Assembly: GCF_000760735.1 (NCBI RefSeq) | Contig: NZ_JMEX01000008.1 | Span: 2,136,027 to 2,200,026 of the forward strand | Direction of reading: 5' to 3' | Source of the DNA: Rhodococcoides fascians A44A | GTDB taxonomy: Bacteria > Actinomycetota > Actinomycetes > Mycobacteriales > Mycobacteriaceae | Length of the DNA stretch: 64,000 nucleotides | Part shown: positions 25,262-33,912 of the stretch, in pieces | Layout of the letters: each line of letters opens with the position of its first letter | Numbering within the stretch: the first letter of the stretch is position 1 | The notes under the pieces: model-generated | Told to the model about the DNA's origin: nothing | Databases searched by the model: none | Seen by the model: only the letters and a program-made list of their open reading frames with translations | Position numbers and translations under genes: made by a program

Positions 25262-26632
25262 ATGCTTCAGGGCGACGCTGTATCGCACGAGAAATGGGTG
25301 GACGTTATCCGATACTGGAGAGAAGCTCTGGCAGGCGGACTCGCCGCCGTGCTGGTCGCGGTGGCATTCGTCGTACCGTACCTGGGAAACGAACTGATCA
25401 CCCCGATCATCAACCGGACACCGCAGCAGGTTCGTGATTTTGCGGACGCTGCACCGCTTTTCGGCTTCCGCGAGCCTCATTACGGGTGGGGCACCCCGTT
25501 CGCGATTGTCGTTGCGATCGCCGGTGTTCTGTGGGGACCGGAGTTGGCGCGACGTCTGCCGTGGCGTCGGCTGCTGTTCGTGGTGTGGGGATCGTCGGCG
25601 GCGTGGACGATGTCGCTGGCGATGATCGACGGATGGCGTAGAGGATTCGTCGATCGGCTCGCGTCCACCGACGAGTATCTGCACGAGGTACCCGGCATCA
25701 CCGACATCCCGGAGACGCTGATAGGCTTCTCCGATCGCATTCTGGACTACCAGGTCGATTCCTGGACCACCCACGTGTCCGGTCACCCACCGGGCGCTCT
25801 GCTGACGTTCGTGTGGCTCGACCGGCTCGGGCTGAGCGGTGGAGCGTGGGCGGCGTCGCTGTGTGTCCTCGTCGGAACCAGCGCTGCCGCAGCGGTTCTG
25901 GTGACCGTCCGTGCCCTGGGCGACGAGAACATGGCCCGTCGGGCAGCGCCCTTCGTGGTGCTCGCGCCCGCTGCGATCTGGGTCGCGGTGTCCGCGGACG
26001 CCTTCTACATGGGCGTCGTTGCCTGGGGTATCGCGTTGCTGGCCGTATCGACACGGAAGAACTCGAGACTTCTCTGGCCCGCGTCCGTGGCTGCTGGTGT
26101 GCTGCTCGGCTTCGGGATCTACCTCAATTACGGTTTGGTCTTGATGGGCTTGCCCGCGGTGGCTGTTCTGATCGCGGCGCGCACGGCGTGGCCGCTCGTC
26201 GGAGCTGTGGCGGGTGCGCTCGTCGTCACGGCGGTGTTCACGGCCTACGGATTCTGGTGGTTCGACGGTTACGAGTTGGTCCAGGAGCGTTACTACCAGG
26301 GCATCGCGACGGATCGTCCGTTCGCGTACTGGGGTTGGGCGAACTTCGCTGCGTTGTTCTGTGCACTGGGCCTGGCTGTTCCGGCTGCGCTGCCCAGGAT
26401 CTTCACGCGGCTGCAGCCGATCAATCTGCTGGTCCTCGCCGGCCTCGCGGCGGTGGTGATGGCTGACCTGAGTCAGCTGAGCAAGGCCGAGACCGAACGT
26501 ATCTGGCTTCCGTTCGCGATGTGGATGTTGCTTGCTCCTGCTGTTCTGCCGCAGCGTTCGCACAAGTTCTGGTTGGCACTGCAGGTGGTCGCCGCACTCG
26601 CGATCAATCATCTGCTGTTCACGAATTGGTGA
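25262..26632 (+). CDS. Polytopic membrane protein, GT-C-like
   Basis: About 456 residues with roughly ten membrane segments. A long first extracytoplasmic loop (ending WTTHVSGHPPGALLTFVWLD) and the pattern resemble GT-C glycosyltransferases, which use polyprenyl-phosphate sugars. It fits the Rv0541c/Rv0537c-type membrane proteins found near the pnp-galE3 block in mycobacteria. ATG 25262 is chosen because earlier starts overlap the divergent pnp start. The 3' end overlaps the convergent methyltransferase gene by 25 bp. No activity is established. Confidence 0.75.
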   Translation: MLQGDAVSHEKWVDVIRYWREALAGGLAAVLVAVAFVVPYLGNELITPIINRTPQQVRDFADAAPLFGFREPHYGWGTPFAIVVAIAGVLWGPELARRLPWRRLLFVVWGSSAAWTMSLAMIDGWRRGFVDRLASTDEYLHEVPGITDIPETLIGFSDRILDYQVDSWTTHVSGHPPGALLTFVWLDRLGLSGGAWAASLCVLVGTSAAAAVLVTVRALGDENMARRAAPFVVLAPAAIWVAVSADAFYMGVVAWGIALLAVSTRKNSRLLWPASVAAGVLLGFGIYLNYGLVLMGLPAVAVLIAARTAWPLVGAVAGALVVTAVFTAYGFWWFDGYELVQERYYQGIATDRPFAYWGWANFAALFCALGLAVPAALPRIFTRLQPINLLVLAGLAAVVMADLSQLSKAETERIWLPFAMWMLLAPAVLPQRSHKFWLALQVVAALAINHLLFTNW

Positions 26633-27282
26633 TCCGCCAGGCTCATGCGCGCGAAGTACCGGCCGTGAACGGGTGCGACGTCGACGACGGTGAGGCCCGC
26701 GGCATGTGCGAGGTCGGCCGTCGCGTCGACGCTGACCCGGGCCCATGCGAACCACTCGCCGAATGTCGTGTCGGTTTCCCATCGAACGGATTGCTCGATC
26801 ACGTGATTCGATCCGGGCGCGTCGACCTCGGCGATGACCGTGCCGTCGGGTCGGATCAGTTCGGCGGCGCGGCGCAGCAGGCGCACCGGGTCTCCGCCGA
26901 TGCCGATGTTTCCGTCGGCGAGGAGTACGGACGCCCATCGGCCCGCGTCGGGGAGTGCATCGAACAGGTCACGTAGAACGGCGCGCCCACCACGTCCCAC
27001 GGTGAGGTCGACGGCTTTCCGTGACGTGTCGACCCCGAGGGACGAGACGCCGCGACGTACGAGGCTTTCGGTGAGGCGGCCTGGGCCGCACCCGAGATCG
27101 AGCGTCGGTCCGACGCAGTGCCGCAGCATCTCGTGATCGGCGGCGAGGTCTTCCTGGCTCGCCGCGGCGCCGCCCATCCATCGTGCGGTCGGCAGCGCCG
27201 CACGTGAACCGTCGGAGTACCCCATCCAACAGGGGAGACCCGATGCGGCGCGGCCGAACATCTCGTCCGCGGTGAGTGTCAT
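26608..27282 (-). CDS. Class I SAM-dependent methyltransferase
   Basis: A 224-residue methyltransferase with motif I LDLGCGPGRLTESLVRRG (about 62-79), the acidic residue in VSSLGVDTS, and the motif IV/V run DGTVIAEVDAPG. ATG 27282 has ACAGGAGAG upstream and overlaps the preceding membrane-protein stop (ATGA). It is the last gene of the operon lipoprotein, molybdoenzyme, membrane protein, methyltransferase. Its tail overlaps the convergent gene at 25262-26632. Substrate unknown. Confidence 0.83.
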   Translation of the reverse strand: MTLTADEMFGRAASGLPCWMGYSDGSRAALPTARWMGGAAASQEDLAADHEMLRHCVGPTLDLGCGPGRLTESLVRRGVSSLGVDTSRKAVDLTVGRGGRAVLRDLFDALPDAGRWASVLLADGNIGIGGDPVRLLRRAAELIRPDGTVIAEVDAPGSNHVIEQSVRWETDTTFGEWFAWARVSVDATADLAHAAGLTVVDVAPVHGRYFARMSLADHQFVNSR

Positions 27283-27758
27283 GATTCTCTCCTGTTTCGT
27301 GCACGATGCGATGTTGCGATTCGAACGGTGTAGAGGACCGCGCTGGCGCCGAACAGGGCGGCGGTCAGCAACAACCAACGGACGAGGTACGGCTCCTGGG
27401 TGAGGCCCGTCGCGGTTCGGTAGGTGTCGGAGCCTTGCTCGATGATTCCGGGGAAGAACAGCGCGAAGGTGAGGGCCGCGCCGAGCGCGGGTATCCGGAT
27501 GTGGTTCAGCACAGGGACACTCGGGCGTAGTAGACGCGACAAAGCGCGCAGTGCCCGGTCGACGATCGAGTACAGGGGCACCAGCACGAGGTCGTGGAGC
27601 ACGACGGCGCCCGCGAACCACACCGCGATGGATTGCCACCACACATCGCGGTTCCAGAAGGTTGCGATGCCGGCCACGTGGACCACATAACCGATGAGGG
27701 CGAACACGAAACCCATGAGCAGCAGGTGCAGCGGACCCGCGCCGTAGAGACGTCTCAT
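27279..27758 (-). CDS. Small integral membrane protein in the molybdoenzyme operon
   Basis: A 159-residue protein with four hydrophobic segments (LLLMGFVFALIGYVVHVAGI, AVWFAGAVVLHDLVLVPLYS, ALGAALTFALFFPGII and the C-terminal LLLTAALFGASAVLY). His residues in the first two segments could contact heme or quinone, but this is speculative. It overlaps genes on both sides by 4 bp, so its stoichiometry is probably tied to theirs. No family recognised. Confidence 0.8.
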   Translation of the reverse strand: MRRLYGAGPLHLLLMGFVFALIGYVVHVAGIATFWNRDVWWQSIAVWFAGAVVLHDLVLVPLYSIVDRALRALSRLLRPSVPVLNHIRIPALGAALTFALFFPGIIEQGSDTYRTATGLTQEPYLVRWLLLTAALFGASAVLYTVRIATSHRARNRRES

Positions 27759-29050
27759 GATGCGGACCTGAATTCGATGCTCGCCACCCATTTGGTGTTG
27801 TGCACGCCCGGCATGGCGGGGACGATGATGCGTGCCGGATAACCGTGATCCAGGGAGAGGTCGGCACCGTTCACCTTCAGCGCCAGGAGCGAGTCGGGGT
27901 GAAGCGACTGGTTGGATTGCAAGGTGGCCTGACGGAACGGCCCGTTGGTCTCGACCGAGGTGACCAGAGTCGAGGCGATGTTCTCCGCGCCCGCAGCGGC
28001 GGCGAGGTCGCGGAGGCGGACCCCGGACCAGGTCTGCACTGTCGACCACCCTTCCACGCAGGCGATCGGTAGTTCGGCGGTGTGTTGCTCCATGTTCAGG
28101 AGTTGCTCTCGGCTCAACGTCAGCGGCGTGCTGCCGCCGGAGATGGCGAGGCGCCAGTCGGAGCCGGTGTTGTCGGTGCCGATTCCCGCGGCGACGGCTG
28201 TGCGGTTGATCTGGAAGTCATTGGGTCCGTCTCCGTAGGATCGGCCGCGAGGCAGGAGAATTGCTGCGTTCCGGAGAAATCCGCCGGTCGTCTGACCTAC
28301 GGTGAGCGCGGCGACGAACACTGCGCCTCCTCCGACGAGTGCAAGTGCCCCGCGGCGGCTGATCGTCGGTTCGTGGGGGTCCTCGGCGATCAGTTCGGAC
28401 TCGCCGGTCTCTTGTTGTGTCTGTTTGTCTTGGAGCACCTGCATCAGGGATCGGGAGCGCAGCGCCGTCACCATCGTCGGGATCTTGATGATGGCGTGGC
28501 TGACGAATCCGGCGATGAACACCCATGCGCCCCAGTAATGCGCAGTGTAGAAGCTGAAGCCGAAGATGTAGTCGTACTGGATGTTGAGGACGCCCGTGAC
28601 GGTTTCGAAGATGATGCCGCCGACGAGAGCGATCAGCGAAAGGCGCTCCAGCGCAGAGGCGATCGAGCGAACCGGAGGGACCGTGAACAATTTCGGTATG
28701 ACGGACCACAGTTTGGCGAGGACGACGGGTACGAGCACCAACCCGAGGCCGACGTGCAGCCCCTGCGTGAGTCGGTAGAGCCAGGACGGGTCGGTAGGCC
28801 AGTCGAACTGGGGGAGACGAAGAAAGCCGACGTCGGCGGGGATCGCCTGACCGAACTGCGGGCCGTAGGCCATGTAGGACAGCAGTCCTGTGACGATGAC
28901 GATGGGCAGGCCGAGCAGCAGTACTGCGCCGAAGACGGACGTCAGCCACGGCCCCCGCAGTGGGCTACGGAACGTCGGAGGGGTGGGGCGACGACGCCGA
29001 ACGCGCGAGGCCACCTGGAGCGGTGATCTCGCGCGTTCGGGTTCGGTCAT
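27755..29050 (-). CDS. Membrane cytochrome b-like / molybdopterin oxidoreductase fusion
   Basis: A 431-residue two-domain protein. Residues 35-200 contain about four membrane segments with candidate heme His ligands (about 99, 171, 185), like cytochrome b561-type proteins. A second hydrophobic segment after SRRG (231-234, a partial twin-arginine look) precedes a sulfite-oxidase-fold molybdopterin domain with its Mo-ligating Cys331 in PIACVEGWS and GVHNTKWVASIEF at the end. The enzyme domain would lie outside the membrane and pass electrons through the b-type domain. It overlaps the lipoprotein gene by 1 bp. Substrate unknown. Confidence 0.88.
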   Translation of the reverse strand: MTEPERARSPLQVASRVRRRRPTPPTFRSPLRGPWLTSVFGAVLLLGLPIVIVTGLLSYMAYGPQFGQAIPADVGFLRLPQFDWPTDPSWLYRLTQGLHVGLGLVLVPVVLAKLWSVIPKLFTVPPVRSIASALERLSLIALVGGIIFETVTGVLNIQYDYIFGFSFYTAHYWGAWVFIAGFVSHAIIKIPTMVTALRSRSLMQVLQDKQTQQETGESELIAEDPHEPTISRRGALALVGGGAVFVAALTVGQTTGGFLRNAAILLPRGRSYGDGPNDFQINRTAVAAGIGTDNTGSDWRLAISGGSTPLTLSREQLLNMEQHTAELPIACVEGWSTVQTWSGVRLRDLAAAAGAENIASTLVTSVETNGPFRQATLQSNQSLHPDSLLALKVNGADLSLDHGYPARIIVPAMPGVHNTKWVASIEFRSAS

Positions 29051-29736
29051 TACGCAGTGGCGATGGTGATGGTGGCAACGCCCACGAGCAGGCCGGGGGT
29101 GACAGCATCGGTCTGGAAGGTGTCGTTGAGCAGGCCGGCAGCCGTCTCCGAGATCTTGACCTGCGTGCCCTGCAGGATCGCGGTGTTGTCGGGACCGGTT
29201 GCCAACGGGTTCAGCGTGCGGCCGTCGAGGTCGAAGATGACTGCATCTTCTGCAGCGACCTCACCATTGACGGACACGTTGCCGGTGAGCAGCGAGGTGC
29301 CTGGGTCGATGTCGAAGTCGGTCAGTTCGACGACGGTGTCGCCTGCGGTGAGCGACAGGCCGCTTCCGTCGTGCATGATTTCACCCTGAACGTAGGGGTC
29401 GACCGTGCCGGGCTCCCAGTACTTCACGTCTCCGCCGGTGATCGGGAAGCTGATGGAACCGTCTGCGAGAGTAGCGGTTCCGATGACACCGGGGGTGAGG
29501 CCGAGGGTGGTGAGGGCGCCGGTGAAGCCTGGGTCCAGGAGGACTGCGGTGCTGACGCCGTTCGAGAGGTCGTCGACCTCTGCCACAGGCTCTGGTGTCG
29601 ACTCGGTGGTCTCGGCGGCGGCCGACGACGTGGTTTCCGCGGTGGACGAGGAATCGTCGGACGAGCATGCGGCGAGAGGTACGAGAGTGAGTGCGCCAAT
29701 TGCAGTGGCGGCCATGACTTTACGGATGGAGGTCAT
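29050..29736 (-). CDS. Secreted lipoprotein of the molybdoenzyme operon
   Basis: A 228-residue lipoprotein: signal sequence with lipobox LAAC (Cys near residue 24), a Ser/Thr/Glu low-complexity linker, then a beta-rich domain with GGDVKYWEPGTVDPYVQGEI and TDFDIDPGTSLLTGNVSVNG. I do not recognise a named family with confidence. ATG 29736 gives a proper signal peptide. It is the promoter-proximal gene of the four-gene operon and could be a substrate-binding or heme/redox partner of the molybdoenzyme. Confidence 0.8.
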   Translation of the reverse strand: MTSIRKVMAATAIGALTLVPLAACSSDDSSSTAETTSSAAAETTESTPEPVAEVDDLSNGVSTAVLLDPGFTGALTTLGLTPGVIGTATLADGSISFPITGGDVKYWEPGTVDPYVQGEIMHDGSGLSLTAGDTVVELTDFDIDPGTSLLTGNVSVNGEVAAEDAVIFDLDGRTLNPLATGPDNTAILQGTQVKISETAAGLLNDTFQTDAVTPGLLVGVATITIATA

Positions 29737-30092
29737 TGTGTGTCTACCTTTCGTGCTCATGTCTTGAGCGTTGTCTGTAATTCGCCACCGGGTCGGTACC
29801 GGATGGGTGAGGTCTTCGACCATTTGTGAAACAGAGGCGATTTGGGCACGGGAGATCTGCGAATCCTGTGCGTCACGACTCTGTTCGCCGCTGCCGAACC
29901 GTTCCTATGGCTTTGGTACACAAAGGCTCTCACGTCCAAGACGTCTTGTGTGACCAGAATGTCCGAATCGATCACTCGTAGTAAGGCCGTGTCCTGTTCG
30001 ACACCCCTCTGTTATCGATCTGTTATCGAAAGGCCCGAAACAGGAGGTTATCCGACGGTCCGGTTTTTTCCGACCTACACGATCAGGGGTGT
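29737..30092. other. Intergenic region upstream of the molybdoenzyme operon
   Basis: A 356-bp gap between two minus-strand genes. It should hold the promoter of the lipoprotein operon. CTGTTATCGA is repeated directly near 30009-30028, and GGTCCGGTTTTTTCCGACC near 30056-30075 resembles a weak terminator with a T-run for the opposite orientation. No gene-like frame is convincing. Confidence 0.5.
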
Positions 30093-31658
30093 TCAGCCGC
30101 GCAGAATCATGTCCGACGCTTTTTCGCCGATCACGACGCTGGGTGCGTGCGTGTGGCCGCGGATGATGGTGGGCATGATCGACGCGTCTGCCACGCGGAG
30201 GTTGTCCACGCCGCGCACTCGGAGGTCGGGCGCGACGACGCTGGAGGCATCGTTACCCATCCGGCAGGTGCTGGTGGGGTGGTAGAGCGTGTGCGCATTC
30301 TGCTCGAGCGCCTCGGACAGGAGGTCGCCTGCGTTGCGTGGTCGTACCACGTCACCGAGCTGACCTTTCAGGGCCGGTTGGGACGCGATCTCGGTGCACA
30401 CGCGCAGTCCCTCCAGCATGGCTGCGCGGTCGGCGCCGTCACCGTCGCTGAGGTACCGCGGATCGATGATCGGCTTCGCGAACGGATCGGCAGTGCGCAG
30501 CGTGATCTCCCCACGGCTGCGCGGACGGAGCAGGACGGAGCCGATGACGGCGGCGTGGGCGTCGGGTGCGATCAGCCCCTCGTCGAAGAACGGGGCGGGG
30601 GCATAGATCAGTTCGACGTCGGGCAGAGCGAGGTCGTCTCTGCTCTTGATGAAACCGTAGGCCTCGGCGACGTTCGACGTCAGCATTCCGCGCCTGCGAA
30701 TCAGGTAGTTCAGAAGTTCGGGGATCTTCTCGGCGAAGAACAAGGAATCGCTGTCGACGCTCCAGCCGATGAGCGCTGCGAGGTGGTCGGTGAGGTTACG
30801 GCCCACCTCGGGCGCGTGATGCTGGACGGTGATGCCGAGGTTCTGCAGAACCGTACGGTCGCCGATTCCAGAGAGCATCAGCAGGTGCGGGCTGTTGATC
30901 GCGCCACCGGCGAGCACCACCTCGCGGGCCGCTCGCACCGTCTGGGTGTGGCCACCGGACACGTACTCGACGCCGACCGCGGCCGAACCGTCGAACACGA
31001 TCCTGGTGGCCTGCGCCTCGGTCAGGACGGTCAGATTCTTCCGTGTGCGAATCGGCGCCAGGTAGGCGTCCGCTGTGCTCCAGCGGGCTCCGCGCTTCTG
31101 GTTGACCATGGTCTGCGAGAAACCCTTGGGCTCGGGCAGGTTCGGCGGTTCCACCGGATAACCTGCCTGTTCGACGGCCTCGAGGAACTTGGCGGTGAGT
31201 GCGCGCGGGCTTCGCTGGTGCGAGACGATCAACGGCCCGGTCGTGCCGGCGTCGAGTGCCGTCGTTCCTTCGATGGACTCGATCTTGCGGAAGTACGGGA
31301 CGATTTTCTCGAAGGACCACGACGAGTCCGACAGCGATGCCCACTCGTCGTAGTCGGCCGCGAAACCGCGAACCCACATCATGGCGTTCATCGACGAGGA
31401 TCCACCGAGCATCTTGCCTCGTGGCCAGAAGATACTGCGGCCCTTGAGTTCCGGTTGCGGCTCGGAGTCGTAGTCCCAGTCGACCTCGCTGCGGAACAGC
31501 TTGGAGAAGGCTGCGGGGATGTGCGCGAACTTGTTCTTGTCCTCCGGCCCTGCTTCGAGCAGGACGACAGTGTTCCGCGGGTCTGCGCTGAGCCGGTTCG
31601 CGAGCACGGCGCCCGAGGAACCTGCGCCGACCACGACGTAATCTGCAACCAGTGACAT
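30093..31658 (-). CDS. GMC-family FAD oxidoreductase (choline dehydrogenase-like)
   Basis: A 521-residue flavoenzyme. The FAD-binding VVVGAGSSGAVLANRLS is at residues 8-24, WPRGKMLGGSSSMNAM is the GMC signature 1 region, and AGGAINSPHLLMLSGIG is signature 2. The C-terminal catalytic block is YHPTSTCRMG with a second His in GHTHAPSVV. These enzymes oxidise alcohols such as choline or long-chain alcohols. ATG 31658 is preceded by GAGGGGAAACG. It appears monocistronic; no neighbouring betaine gene is seen, so the substrate is open. Confidence 0.9.
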   Translation of the reverse strand: MSLVADYVVVGAGSSGAVLANRLSADPRNTVVLLEAGPEDKNKFAHIPAAFSKLFRSEVDWDYDSEPQPELKGRSIFWPRGKMLGGSSSMNAMMWVRGFAADYDEWASLSDSSWSFEKIVPYFRKIESIEGTTALDAGTTGPLIVSHQRSPRALTAKFLEAVEQAGYPVEPPNLPEPKGFSQTMVNQKRGARWSTADAYLAPIRTRKNLTVLTEAQATRIVFDGSAAVGVEYVSGGHTQTVRAAREVVLAGGAINSPHLLMLSGIGDRTVLQNLGITVQHHAPEVGRNLTDHLAALIGWSVDSDSLFFAEKIPELLNYLIRRRGMLTSNVAEAYGFIKSRDDLALPDVELIYAPAPFFDEGLIAPDAHAAVIGSVLLRPRSRGEITLRTADPFAKPIIDPRYLSDGDGADRAAMLEGLRVCTEIASQPALKGQLGDVVRPRNAGDLLSEALEQNAHTLYHPTSTCRMGNDASSVVAPDLRVRGVDNLRVADASIMPTIIRGHTHAPSVVIGEKASDMILRG

Positions 31659-31790
31659 TCGTTTCCCCTCTTCGCAGCGCTCGAGGGAAAGGTAGCAGTC
31701 GTGACGCCCGCTGCGACCGTTTTTCGGTCGGGTAGAGGGCGGCCGGGTGGGTGATGCATCGAATTCCCCCGGATGGGGTAGTCCGGCGGC

Positions 31791-32003
31791 ATGACGCACC
31801 GAAAAGGCACGACCGTGCAGTGGAACTGGGGACAGGGCACTGCCGAGGGCAAGATCGTCGAGGTCCACACCGACAAGGTGACCAGAAAGATCTCGGGTAG
31901 CGAGATCACCAGGAACGGGACCGACAAGACGCCCGCCTACCTGATCGAACAGTCCGACGGGCAGCGTGTGCTCAAGCTCGACAGTGAGGTCGACACACCC
32001 TAG
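31791..32003 (+). CDS. DUF2945 (hypervirulence-associated TUDOR-like) small protein
   Basis: A 70-residue basic protein matching DUF2945: GTTVQWNWGQGTAEGKIVEV, KVTRKISGSEITRNGTDKTP and AYLIEQSDGQRVLKLDSEV. The fold is a small beta barrel; the family name comes from similarity and no function is settled. It lies 11 bp upstream of the AAC(3)-type gene and in the same direction, so co-transcription is likely. Confidence 0.82.
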   Translation: MTHRKGTTVQWNWGQGTAEGKIVEVHTDKVTRKISGSEITRNGTDKTPAYLIEQSDGQRVLKLDSEVDTP

Positions 32004-32014
32004 GGTCGTCGTCC

Positions 32015-32812
32015 ATGATCGCTACGCGAGCGAGCCTCGGCGCGGACGTCCGCGCTCTGGGTATTCGAAGCGGCGACGCCGTGATGGTGCATGCCGCGTG
32101 CGGAAGCGTCGGGACGATCCTCGGTGGCCCCGACGCACTGGTCGATGCGATTCTGGACGTCGTCGGACCGTCGGGAACCGTTCTCTCGTATCAGGACTGG
32201 GAGTTGGGCCTCGACATCTGGGGTCCCGACGGCACCGTTGCGGCCGACATTCGGCCCCATGTTCCGCCGTTCGATCCTTCGACCGCGCGGGCGGCGCGAG
32301 ACCACGGGATACTCGCGTCGACGATCGGTACCAGGCCGGGAGTCCTCCGGAGCGCAAACCCGGGCGCCTCGGTCGCTGCGCTGGGTGCGAGGGCCGACGA
32401 GTTCACGCGTGATCACCCGTTGGACAACGGTTACGGCCCGGATTCGCCGTTCGCCCGTCTGGTCCGGGCCGGCGGCAGAGTGTTGATGGTGGGTGCGCCG
32501 CTGGACACGATGACGGTGCTGCATCACGCGGAGGCGTTGGCCGATGTTCCGGCCAAGCGCCGGGTCAGGCGTGAGTACCCGTTTCGAGGTCCGGACGGCG
32601 AGACCGTCTGGCGTTGGTCCGAGGAGTTCGACACGTCCGATCCCGTGGTGGCCGGCCTGGACGACGACTACTTCGCGACGGTGGTCCGGGAGTTTCTCGC
32701 GACCGGAGCCGGAGCTCGTGGGCTGGTGGGGCTCGCGGAGAGCGTGGTCGTCGACGCCGGACCCATCACGGCGTTCGGGATCGACTGGTTGGAACGTCAC
32801 GCGGCGCGGTGA
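32015..32812 (+). CDS. AAC(3)-family N-acetyltransferase
   Basis: A 265-residue member of the antibiotic N-acetyltransferase family, which uses acetyl-CoA. Matching blocks are VMVHAACGSVGTILGG, SVAALGARADEFTRDHPLDN and TVLHHAEALADVPAKRRVRR with the conserved His pair. The length is typical of AAC(3). Chromosomal members in environmental actinobacteria do not always confer aminoglycoside resistance; whether this one does cannot be told from sequence. The ATG is 11 bp after the DUF2945 stop. It is convergent with the lipase. Confidence 0.85.
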   Translation: MIATRASLGADVRALGIRSGDAVMVHAACGSVGTILGGPDALVDAILDVVGPSGTVLSYQDWELGLDIWGPDGTVAADIRPHVPPFDPSTARAARDHGILASTIGTRPGVLRSANPGASVAALGARADEFTRDHPLDNGYGPDSPFARLVRAGGRVLMVGAPLDTMTVLHHAEALADVPAKRRVRREYPFRGPDGETVWRWSEEFDTSDPVVAGLDDDYFATVVREFLATGAGARGLVGLAESVVVDAGPITAFGIDWLERHAAR

Positions 32813-32836
32813 GTGCGCGATCGGCGTCGCCGCCGA

Positions 32837-33814
32837 TCATCCGGCGGGCGGCGGCGCGTTGCTGGCGATCACCACGTCCAGAACGCCGGCACCGATCGGA
32901 ACCGGTGTGCACGGTGGGACGATTCCAGCGCCGGGGTCGAGGGCGCCGAGAACGAGAGCGATGGTCGTCGGGTCGTAGGTGAACGTGAAGTGCGCGACGT
33001 TGTTCTGAGGGCACACGTCCTGCACCACGATGTTGCGGGCGTCCGGATCACGAAGCAGCGCATTGGTGTACGGCTGGATGACCTCGTCGACGTCGGTGGC
33101 GATACTGGTGTATTCGACGCCGGGGACGGTGTCACCGCCTGCGTTGAGGTCCTGGAGGAATGTCGAGCCCTCGATCAGTTGGACCAGGGCGGGGCCGAAC
33201 TCGCTGGACACCAGTCGCGTGGCGCTCGGCACGGCCTGGATAGCCGGTGACACTCCGTAGGCGGTTCCGCCGTAGGCGGGGGACGCGATGCCGATCCACT
33301 TGTCGACGACGTCCGCTCCGCCGAGGCGGTTGGTGAAGTATCGGGTGACGGCCGCGCCCTGCGAGTATCCGACCAGATCGACCTGCTCGGCGCCGGTTGC
33401 GGACAGAACACCGTCGGCGAAGTCCTTCAGCTGCGCGGCACTACCGCGAATGTCGGTGTAGCCGAAGCTGGTTCCGTCCGGCGAGGCGCCGTAGTTCAGT
33501 CCGTAGACGCAGTAGCCGGCCGATGCCAGCGCGGGCGACAGTGCGGCCCAGTCCGCGTAGACCGACGCGTCGGTGCCGTGGACCAGGATGACCGGATTCG
33601 GATGCTCTGCCGACGGGACGCAGTCCGTCGGGTTCATGCCGGGAGGCACCGAATCGGGTTGGTTCGCCGCGTACGCGATCGCATCGGCATGAGTGCTCTG
33701 GGCGGGCCCCGGTACGTCCGGAGCGTTCGGCGGCGCAGCATGAGCGATGCCGCCGAACGCGGCGAACAGGAGCAGAACGGTGGCGGTCGACGTCGTCGAG
33801 AATCGGTAGCTCAC
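32837..33814 (-). CDS. Secreted alpha/beta-hydrolase (lipase class 2-like)
   Basis: A 325-residue secreted lipase/esterase. It has a Sec signal peptide (cleavage after about AHA, residue 26). VILVHGTDASVYADW is the oxyanion region and VDLVGYSQGAAVTRYF the nucleophile elbow (GYSQG; most class 2 lipases have GHSQG). Possible catalytic Asp and His lie in the last third (IATDVDEV, NVAHFTF). It follows the AAC(3) gene tail to tail. A role in degrading acylglycerols outside the cell is inferred. Confidence 0.87.
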   Translation of the reverse strand: MSYRFSTTSTATVLLLFAAFGGIAHAAPPNAPDVPGPAQSTHADAIAYAANQPDSVPPGMNPTDCVPSAEHPNPVILVHGTDASVYADWAALSPALASAGYCVYGLNYGASPDGTSFGYTDIRGSAAQLKDFADGVLSATGAEQVDLVGYSQGAAVTRYFTNRLGGADVVDKWIGIASPAYGGTAYGVSPAIQAVPSATRLVSSEFGPALVQLIEGSTFLQDLNAGGDTVPGVEYTSIATDVDEVIQPYTNALLRDPDARNIVVQDVCPQNNVAHFTFTYDPTTIALVLGALDPGAGIVPPCTPVPIGAGVLDVVIASNAPPPAG

Positions 33815-33912
33815 ACAGCACCTCGATTTGTGGGTTCCTCTCGACCCTATGCCGATGCGCTGTGCGATGTACCAACGAAACGAGTTTGTTTTACTGACGT
33901 ATCACAGTCGAA

